A stretch of DNA of 6,902 bases from an uncultured bacterium. GTDB lineage: Bacteria; Auribacterota; Tritonobacteria; UBA1439. Made by a program: the position numbers and the translations under genes. Under the pieces are notes generated by a model. That model saw nothing but the letters and a program-made list of their open reading frames with translations. It was not told the origin of the DNA and ran no database searches. The stretch is from assembly GCA_937858775.1 (NCBI GenBank), contig CALLYX010000396.1, forward strand, positions 1 to 6,902, in the 5' to 3' direction. Below are positions 1-3,855 of this stretch, one piece after another (within the stretch, counting starts at the first letter, position 1; every line of letters starts with the position of its first letter).

Positions 1-18
1 CCGGGGTCCCGGGGCCGG

Positions 19-1041
19 TCATCCGTTCCCGGGGAGTTTCTCCACGTCCCAGTTGTTCGCGACGATCACGGCGCGCGTCGCGCGGCCGCCCTTCTCGACC
101 TCCACGAGTTCCCCCCTCGCCCGCACGCGCTGCCCGGGCTCGAACTCCCCCCGCACGTAGCTGTCGGAGAGGATGAGGATGAAACTCCCCTCCCGCCTCC
201 CGTCGACCGACGCGGCGTCGAGCGGGAAGACGAGCGGCATGTAGATCGAGTGCCGTATGTCGGTGATGCGCCCCTCCACGATCGACTCGGGGCGGAGGCT
301 CAGGATGCGGCAATCCCCCCCGAGGGGTATCTCCGACTCGTGGGCGTAGACGAAGAACGGGCAGACGAGGATGCCGCCGTGGTAGAGGCGAAGCGGCCAG
401 AATTTCCCGAACTCGTGCACGTGCCTGGCGGGATCCTCCCGGACGAGGGAGAGGATGCGCCGCATCAGCGCGTAGTTCTCCTCCACGGTGCCGTAGATGA
501 TGATGTCGGTGTCGTCGTCGTGTTCCTCGATGCGGCCGTATTGCAGGGATCCGGTGAGGCCCATCCGCGCGAGGGGGACCTCGAGGAGCTCGCTCGCCGC
601 CCGGACCCCCTTGTCGATCTTGGGGTAGAGGCCCATGCAGAGCCGGAGCGACTTGCGCGGGTCGAAGAACCCGGCGAAGTCGGCGAGCGGCATCAGGAGG
701 TTGTTCTTGATGATGGGCGCGACGCGCGCGCGCCTGGCGAGCTCCGGGAAGAGGGAGTAATGCATCTCGATCTGCTGCGGGTTCGTGAACGAGAGCATCT
801 TCCCGTCCCGGTACGACTTGTGGAGGCAGTCGTAGCCGCGCCCGTGGATATCCGCCCAGCCGTCCTTCTTCGGGTAGTAGAGTATCTTCGCGGAGATCAT
901 CCCGGGGGGATGGTGGTATCCCTGGGCGAAGGCGAGGCCCCCGTCATTCCGGAGAAAGTAGGTGCTGTCAGCCACTTTCCCGCCGAGGGCGGAGAGCGGC
1001 ACGAGGAAGAGCCGCATCATCTCGTCGAATCGGTTTTGCAT
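19..1041 (-). CDS. Predicted MNT-fold nucleotidyltransferase with C-terminal OB-like domain (COG1665-like)
   Basis: The 340-aa protein carries the nucleotidyltransferase superfamily signature G-[GS]-x(9-13)-D-h-[DE]-h as G164-S165, then D177-T178-D179-I180 eleven residues on; the two aspartates would bind the metal and nucleotide. The block before it (VPLARMGLTGS, about 155-165), the N-terminal stretch around 24-56 (DSTYFLRNDGGLAF, GYHHPPG) and a C-terminal beta-rich segment (about 286-327, with EPGQRVRARGELVEVE) resemble, from memory, the archaea-rich predicted nucleotidyltransferase family COG1665, whose members also end in an OB-like region. No clear third catalytic carboxylate is visible, so substrate and activity are open; nucleotidylation of protein or RNA is only a guess. 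The frame is open 50 codons further upstream, but that stretch is low-complexity and Pro/Arg-rich. I chose ATG 1041 because a TATAAT box sits just in front of it; no Shine-Dalgarno is seen, so the mRNA may be nearly leaderless. It is divergent from the glycosyltransferase gene. Confidence 0.72.
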   Translation of the reverse strand: MQNRFDEMMRLFLVPLSALGGKVADSTYFLRNDGGLAFAQGYHHPPGMISAKILYYPKKDGWADIHGRGYDCLHKSYRDGKMLSFTNPQQIEMHYSLFPELARRARVAPIIKNNLLMPLADFAGFFDPRKSLRLCMGLYPKIDKGVRAASELLEVPLARMGLTGSLQYGRIEEHDDDTDIIIYGTVEENYALMRRILSLVREDPARHVHEFGKFWPLRLYHGGILVCPFFVYAHESEIPLGGDCRILSLRPESIVEGRITDIRHSIYMPLVFPLDAASVDGRREGSFILILSDSYVRGEFEPGQRVRARGELVEVEKGGRATRAVIVANNWDVEKLPGNG

Positions 1042-1051
1042 AAGGGAAAAA

Positions 1052-1081
1052 ATTATACTACACCCCGCCGCGCGAATCCAA
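1052..1081 (-). promoter_or_regulatory. Sigma70-like promoter of the nucleotidyltransferase gene
   Basis: On the minus strand a perfect TATAAT lies at 1052-1057, with TTGGAT (3 of 6 matches to TTGACA) at 1076-1081 and an 18-nt spacer. The island is the only AT-rich stretch nearby. A start point about 7 nt downstream would fall near 1045, leaving a leader of only a few bases before the ATG at 1041. Confidence 0.5.
1054..1059 (+). promoter_or_regulatory. Possible plus-strand -10 element (TATACT) for the glycosyltransferase gene
   Basis: TATACT (5 of 6 to consensus) overlaps the minus-strand TATAAT in the same AT island. No good -35 is seen at 16-18 nt upstream (the sequence there is around CGGTTT). 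If used, the transcript would have a leader of about 140 nt containing the G-run and both inverted repeats before the start at 1208. Confidence 0.25.
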
Positions 1082-1084
1082 TCC

Positions 1085-1115
1085 GGGATAAGGGCCGGGG
1101 TCGGGGGGGGGGGGG
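1085..1115 (+). repeat. G-tract cluster with a 13-G homopolymer (possible G-quadruplex)
   Basis: Four G-tracts lie close together: GGG 1085-1087, GGG 1092-1094, GGGG 1097-1100 and G13 at 1103-1115, with spacers of 4, 2 and 2 nt. This fits the usual G3+N1-7 quadruplex pattern on the plus strand. The run lies in the non-coding divergent region, so a length change would not shift a protein frame but could alter promoter spacing or leader structure. The exact length of such a run is also error-prone in sequencing. Confidence 0.6.
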
Positions 1116-1124
1116 CGTAGCCCA

Positions 1125-1139
1125 GCGGCGTGGCGCCGC
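1125..1139 (+). repeat. GC-rich hairpin, 6-bp stem with TGG loop
   Basis: GCGGCG (1125-1130) pairs exactly with CGCCGC (1134-1139) around TGG. It lies in the presumed leader of the glycosyltransferase gene. No U-tract follows, so it is not a classic terminator. Confidence 0.4.
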
Positions 1140-1165
1140 GCGGCCGCCGGGGCAAAAGGCCGAAG

Positions 1166-1184
1166 CGGCCGGTTGAACCGGCCG
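1166..1184 (+). promoter_or_regulatory. 19-bp perfect inverted repeat upstream of the glycosyltransferase gene
   Basis: CGGCCGGTT and AACCGGCCG are exact reverse complements around a single G at 1175. In DNA it is an operator-like dyad; in RNA it would form a 7-bp stem with a TTGAA loop, 23 nt before the start codon. A smaller dyad, GGTAT-C-ATACC, follows at 1194-1204. Which form matters, if any, is unknown. Confidence 0.45.
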
Positions 1185-1207
1185 GGGGCATAAGGTATCA
1201 TACCCGC

Positions 1208-2581
1208 ATGAAGATATCCGTGGTCATTCCGGTCTACAACGAGATCGCCACCATCGCCGAGATAATCCGCCGGGTGAAGGCCGTCCATCTCGACAAGGAG
1301 ATCATCGTCGTCGACGACTGCTCGACCGACGGGACGCGGGAGGAGCTCGAGAGGATCGCGGCCGAAGACCCGTCCGTCCTCCTGATCCTCCAGGATCGGA
1401 ACGCCGGGAAAGGCGCTGCCCTGCGGGCCGGCTTCAAACGGGCGTCGGGGGAGATACTGATCGTCCAGGACGCCGACCTGGAGTATTACCCCGAGGAGTA
1501 CCCGAGGTTGATCGATCCGATTCTCCGGGGGCGGGCGGACGTGGTGTACGGATCGCGTTTCCTCGGCACGCACCGGGTCTTCATGTTCTCCCACTACCTC
1601 GGAAACAAGATCGTTAACCTCTTCACGAACATCCTGTACAACTGCATATTCACCGACATGGAGACGTGCTACAAGGCGTTCCGGCGCGAGGTGCTCGACG
1701 GGATGCGCCTCCGTTCGAACAGCTTCGGCTTCGAGGCGGAGTTCACCGCAAACGTTATGAAACGGGGGTACAAGGTCTACGAGGTGCCGATCTCATACGA
1801 CGGGCGGTCGTACACGGAGGGGAAGAAGATCACATGGCGGGACGGCTTCGTGGCCCTCTGGTGGCTCCTGAGGTGCCGTTTCGAGCCGCTCGACATCGGG
1901 CGCGAAACCCTCGTCCGGATGGAGAAGGTGCGGCGCTACAACGACTGGCTGTACGGCCGGGTCGGCCCCTTCGTCGGCCGCAGGGTGCTCGAGGTCGGGG
2001 CGGGGATCGGGAACATCACATCCAAGCTCCTCAACCGCGACCTCGTGATCGCCACGGATGTCTCCGAACGCCACCTCCAGACCCTTCGCACCCGTTTCAT
2101 CGCCGGCGACCGGCTCAGGATCGAGGAGTTCGACCTCGACCGATGCGACCCGGCGCGCTACGCCGGCGAGCGACTCGACTCCATCCTCTGCATGAACGTG
2201 ATCGAGCATATCAAGGACGACGAGCGGACGCTCCGATGCTTCCGCGACATGCTCTCCCCCGGGGGCCGGCTGGTTCTCCTCGCCCCGGCGTGTCCGATCC
2301 TCTATTCGAGGATAGACGCCGGGTTGGAGCATTACAGGCGGTACTCGCGGGAGGGGATGCTCCGGAGGCTGGAGGCGGCCGGGTTCCGCGTCGAGCACGC
2401 GGAGTACCTTAACCTCCTCGGCGCGGTCGGCTGGTTCGTGAACGGGAGGCTGCTGCGCAGGCGGATGCTTCCGAAGAACCAGCTCAGGTTCTTCGATCTC
2501 CTCGTCCCGCTCCTTCGTATCGAGCGGAGGGTCCGGATCCCATTCGGCCTCTCGCTGCTGACGGTGGGGAGGAGGGAGTAG
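1208..2581 (+). CDS. Bifunctional family 2 glycosyltransferase / class I SAM-dependent methyltransferase
   Basis: A 457-aa two-domain enzyme. Residues 1-225 form a complete GT2 domain like dolichyl/polyprenyl-phosphate mannosyltransferase (DPM1): VVIPVYNE (5-12), IIVVDDCSTDGT (32-43), NAGKGAALRAGF (65-76), the metal/sugar-nucleotide motif D88-A-D90, TDMETCYKAFRRE (149-161) and FGFEAE (173-178). It lacks the C-terminal membrane helices of some relatives. Residues 235-457 form a Rossmann methyltransferase: motif I VLEVGAGIGN (260-269), acidic ATDVS (282-286), LCMNVIEHI (327-335) and SPGGRLVLLAP (350-360). The likely job is to move a sugar to a polyprenyl phosphate or cell-envelope glycan and to methylate the same or a nearby product; the acceptor is not visible. 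The start is the ATG at 1208, where GT2 homology begins; 26 further in-frame upstream codons are Pro/Arg-rich leader. Shine-Dalgarno is weak (AAGG at 1192-1195). The gene is transcribed alone, convergent with the PPOX gene. Confidence 0.9.
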   Translation: MKISVVIPVYNEIATIAEIIRRVKAVHLDKEIIVVDDCSTDGTREELERIAAEDPSVLLILQDRNAGKGAALRAGFKRASGEILIVQDADLEYYPEEYPRLIDPILRGRADVVYGSRFLGTHRVFMFSHYLGNKIVNLFTNILYNCIFTDMETCYKAFRREVLDGMRLRSNSFGFEAEFTANVMKRGYKVYEVPISYDGRSYTEGKKITWRDGFVALWWLLRCRFEPLDIGRETLVRMEKVRRYNDWLYGRVGPFVGRRVLEVGAGIGNITSKLLNRDLVIATDVSERHLQTLRTRFIAGDRLRIEEFDLDRCDPARYAGERLDSILCMNVIEHIKDDERTLRCFRDMLSPGGRLVLLAPACPILYSRIDAGLEHYRRYSREGMLRRLEAAGFRVEHAEYLNLLGAVGWFVNGRLLRRRMLPKNQLRFFDLLVPLLRIERRVRIPFGLSLLTVGRRE

Positions 2582-2588
2582 GGATCGG

Positions 2589-2625
2589 GCCCCCGCGCGG
2601 GGCGGTCATGCTGCGCGCGGGGCGC
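2589..2625. terminator. Two short GC hairpins between convergent genes
   Basis: GCCCC (2589-2593) pairs with GGGGC (2599-2603), overlapping a 12-bp palindrome at 2591-2602. GCGC (2615-2618 or 2613-2616) pairs with GCGC at 2622-2625. They fill the 44-nt gap between two convergent stop codons, where a bidirectional terminator is expected, but neither has a U-tract on either strand. Weak support. Confidence 0.25.
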
Positions 2626-3036
2626 TCAGGAGGACCGCACCCGGGTGTATTCGCCGAAGCCGGGCGGCATCCAGCGCGCGCTCGTGGGGACGATCTCGAT
2701 GAGGACGAACTCGGGGTCGAACTCGTCCTTGAAATGCTTCCTGACCCCCGGGTTCAGGGCCAGGAGCTCGCGTTTCTTCTCCGGGCCGCCGGAGATGTCA
2801 GCGCGGCCCTCCACGCGGAGCTGGTATTTCCTCGAGTCCAGGAAACATACCTCGACCCGGCCGTTCTCCGCGAGCTCCCGCGCCTTCCCGCTCGCCCGGA
2901 AGGTCGAGCTGAGCAACCTGAAGTCGTCCGTCACCGCGAAGGCCATCGGCCTGACCCTCGGCTGTCCGCCGGAGTCTGTCGCCAGCATCCCGTATCCCGC
3001 GCCGTCGATGATCCTTCTCGCCTCGTCGTCGGACAT
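2626..3036 (-). CDS. PPOX-class (pyridoxamine 5'-phosphate oxidase-like) flavin-binding protein
   Basis: A 136-aa single-domain protein of the split-barrel FMN-binding (PPOX) type. Typical features run in order: a short N-terminal helix (DDEARRIID, 3-11); the first strand with YGMLATDSGGQPRVRPMAF (15-33); DDFRLLSSTFRASGKARELAENGRVE (37-62), where the K51-A-R-E-L segment follows the flavin-phosphate-binding strand; VCFLD (63-67); a strand YQLRVEGRADI (71-81); and a C-terminal FVLIEIVPTSARW (110-122). Length is normal for the general-stress/PPOX-like branch. The substrate cannot be told; relatives include flavin reductases, F420-dependent enzymes and haem-degrading proteins. The start is ATG 3036 because GGAGG (complement of 3045-3049) lies 8 nt upstream; 12 extra in-frame codons exist further up. 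It follows the EF-hand gene on the same strand after 78 nt, separated by a strong hairpin, so co-transcription is uncertain. Confidence 0.85.
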   Translation of the reverse strand: MSDDEARRIIDGAGYGMLATDSGGQPRVRPMAFAVTDDFRLLSSTFRASGKARELAENGRVEVCFLDSRKYQLRVEGRADISGGPEKKRELLALNPGVRKHFKDEFDPEFVLIEIVPTSARWMPPGFGEYTRVRSS

Positions 3037-3044
3037 CTGAAATC

Positions 3045-3049
3045 CCTCC
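3045..3049 (-). promoter_or_regulatory. Ribosome binding site deciding the PPOX start
   Basis: Minus-strand GGAGG, 8 nt before ATG 3036. It supports the shorter 136-aa form over an upstream in-frame ATG at 3072. Confidence 0.7.
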
Positions 3050-3074
3050 CACCCGTATCCCGGCGCGCCCACTC

Positions 3075-3101
3075 GGGCATCCGGCGCCGGGCCGGATGCC
3101 C
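3075..3101 (-). terminator. 11-bp perfect hairpin downstream of the EF-hand gene
   Basis: GGGCATCCGGC (3075-3085) pairs perfectly with GCCGGATGCCC (3091-3101) around a 5-nt GCCGG loop. It starts 13 nt after the EF-hand stop codon on the minus strand and lies 38 nt before the PPOX start. No T-tract follows on either strand, so it is not a textbook intrinsic terminator. It may be a GC-only terminator or a stability element for the EF-hand mRNA. Confidence 0.5.
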
Positions 3102-3114
3102 CCGTGGAAAACGC

Positions 3115-3405
3115 CTACTCCTCCCCCTCGGCCTCCTTCGAGCCCTTCCGGGCCGGCCTCCAAGCGTCGAACTCGTCGCGCGTCACCGCGCCGTCCCCGT
3201 CGGCGTCCCAGGCCCTGAATACCCCCCTGTTCAGATTGAACTCGGGGAAGGCCACGATGTAGGCGTCGAACTCGTCGGCGTCCACCTTCCCGTCCTTGTT
3301 CCTGTCCATCTTGGCGAAGTCGGGCTTCCGCACCGTCTTCGCCGCCGCGCACACGGCCGCCCCCAGCGCCGCGCACAGCGCGCACACCGCAATACCGCGT
3401 TTCAT
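3115..3405 (-). CDS. Small exported calcium-binding protein with two EF-hand loops
   Basis: A 96-aa protein with a Sec signal peptide: Lys2-Arg3, an Ala-rich hydrophobic core (4-19) and a likely signal-peptidase I site after A20-A21-A22. Cys residues 8, 11 and 19 lie in the signal region but none sits in a proper lipobox. Two canonical 12-residue EF-hand loops follow: 34-45 (D34, N36, D38, G39, V41, D42, E45) and 67-78 (D67, D69, D71, G72, V74, T75, E78), each followed by a Phe-Asp helix start (EFDAY, EFDAW). The two loops are 33 residues apart, near the usual pairing distance. The tail is charged (RKGSKEAEGEE). Role: extracytoplasmic calcium binding; partner unknown. ATG 3405 is chosen over 3420 because GAGGAGGT sits 5 nt before it and overlaps the earlier ATG. 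Confidence 0.85.
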   Translation of the reverse strand: MKRGIAVCALCAALGAAVCAAAKTVRKPDFAKMDRNKDGKVDADEFDAYIVAFPEFNLNRGVFRAWDADGDGAVTRDEFDAWRPARKGSKEAEGEE

Positions 3406-3410
3406 CCGCG

Positions 3411-3418
3411 ACCTCCTC
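3411..3418 (-). promoter_or_regulatory. Strong ribosome binding site of the EF-hand gene
   Basis: Minus-strand GAGGAGGT, 5 nt before ATG 3405. It is the best Shine-Dalgarno in the window and excludes the in-frame ATG at 3420 as the start. Confidence 0.8.
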
Positions 3419-3503
3419 ATGGCCGAGGGCGGTCATCCCCGGGCCGTCCATGCCGCCGCCTCGCCGCGCGTCACGGAACGGACCGCCTCTCCGCCCGCGA
3501 ACG

Positions 3504-3532
3504 ATCGTAACCCCTCCGGGATGGAGGGGCAA
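3504..3532 (-). promoter_or_regulatory. Possible promoter of the EF-hand gene, overlapping a hairpin
   Basis: On the minus strand TTGCCC (3527-3532, 4 of 6) and TACGAT (3504-3509, 4 of 6) are 17 nt apart. The spacer and -35 overlap a perfect 7-bp inverted repeat, CCCCTCC (3511-3517) with GGAGGGG (3523-3529), and the -10 overlaps an 8-bp palindrome ACGATCGT (3501-3508). Predicted leader is about 90 nt. Suggestive only. Confidence 0.25.
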
Positions 3533-3546
3533 GCGAATTGTTGGAC

Positions 3547-3590
3547 GGGGGGGAGGGGGGCGGGCCGAGAGGCGGCGCCCGCCGTCCCCC
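3547..3590 (+). repeat. G-rich tract and complementary C-rich arm in the divergent region
   Basis: G7-A-G6-C-G3 at 3547-3564 could fold as a G-quadruplex. CGGGC (3561-3565) also pairs with GCCCG (3577-3581), and the flanking G-run can pair with C5 at 3586-3590, giving a competing long hairpin. It lies just upstream of the plus-strand promoter of the transporter unit. Confidence 0.4.
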
Positions 3591-3594
3591 GCGC

Positions 3595-3623
3595 TGGACA
3601 ACGGCGCGGCGTTGTAGTAGAGT
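3595..3623 (+). promoter_or_regulatory. Sigma70-like promoter of the transporter operon
   Basis: TGGACA (3595-3600, 5 of 6 to TTGACA) and TAGAGT (3618-3623, 4 of 6 to TATAAT) are separated by an ideal 17-nt spacer. The start point would be near 3630, giving a leader of about 23 nt before the GTG at 3653. Confidence 0.45.
3598..3615 (+). promoter_or_regulatory. Operator-like inverted repeat inside the transporter promoter
   Basis: ACAACG (3598-3603) and CGTTGT (3610-3615) are exact reverse complements separated by 6 bp (GCGCGG). The dyad fills the spacer between the proposed -35 and -10, a common place for a repressor site. No regulator gene is present in the window. Confidence 0.4.
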
Positions 3624-3652
3624 CGTGCGGATCGCAGCCGGGGGATGCCCAT

Positions 3653-3847
3653 GTGAAGCCTCGCACCAAGCTGTTCCTCGTCGCCGTCATCTTGTTCCTC
3701 TGGGCCTTCTGGAGAAGCGGGGCGCTGGACCGAAGGGAGACCGTGATATCCTCGGACGTCCCAGGCGTCCCGGACAAATACTCCGTGCAGTACCGGCTGG
3801 ACTGGGGCAAGTTCAGGGGGTATCTGCGAGGGCTCATCCCGCGCTGA
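3653..3847 (+). CDS. Small single-span membrane protein, first gene of the transporter unit
   Basis: A 64-aa protein I do not recognise. It has a basic N-terminus (K2, R4, K6), one hydrophobic helix (about 7-20, LFLVAVILFLWAFW) and a 44-residue polar tail (RSGALDRRET, then PGVPDKYSVQYRLDWGKFRGYL). By the positive-inside rule the tail should lie outside the cytoplasmic membrane. The start must be GTG 3653: the overlapping ATG at 3651 runs straight into TGA, and no in-frame ATG fits. Shine-Dalgarno is a G-rich run (3640-3645), not a clear motif. The stop lies 8 nt before the symporter-binding-protein fusion, so the two are very probably co-transcribed and co-translated. Inference: an accessory or stabilising subunit of the transporter. 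It could also be an unrelated small membrane protein; the frame extends upstream but without a protein-like sequence. Confidence 0.6.
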   Translation: MKPRTKLFLVAVILFLWAFWRSGALDRRETVISSDVPGVPDKYSVQYRLDWGKFRGYLRGLIPR

Positions 3848-3855
3848 GAGGGTCG

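Noticed and set aside
1042..1191. 50-residue N-terminal extension of the nucleotidyltransferase
   Set aside because: The translation is low-complexity (Pro runs come from the G-tract) and would put the TATAAT promoter inside the gene.
1130..1207. N-terminal extension of the glycosyltransferase from an upstream ATG
   Set aside because: The 26 added residues are Arg/Pro-rich, lie across the inverted repeats, and precede the exact point where GT2 homology begins.
3406..3420. Upstream ATG (3420) for the EF-hand protein
   Set aside because: That ATG is part of the strong Shine-Dalgarno stretch serving the ATG at 3405, and the later start gives a standard signal peptide.
2798..3652. 284-codon minus-strand frame crossing the PPOX and EF-hand genes
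   Set aside because: It is Arg/Gly-rich and runs through two genes that have clear domains in other frames.
3538..3855. 106-codon upstream extension of the transporter fusion
   Set aside because: It overlaps the small membrane protein gene in another frame, is Arg/Gly-rich, and would remove the typical N-terminal helix start of the symporter family.
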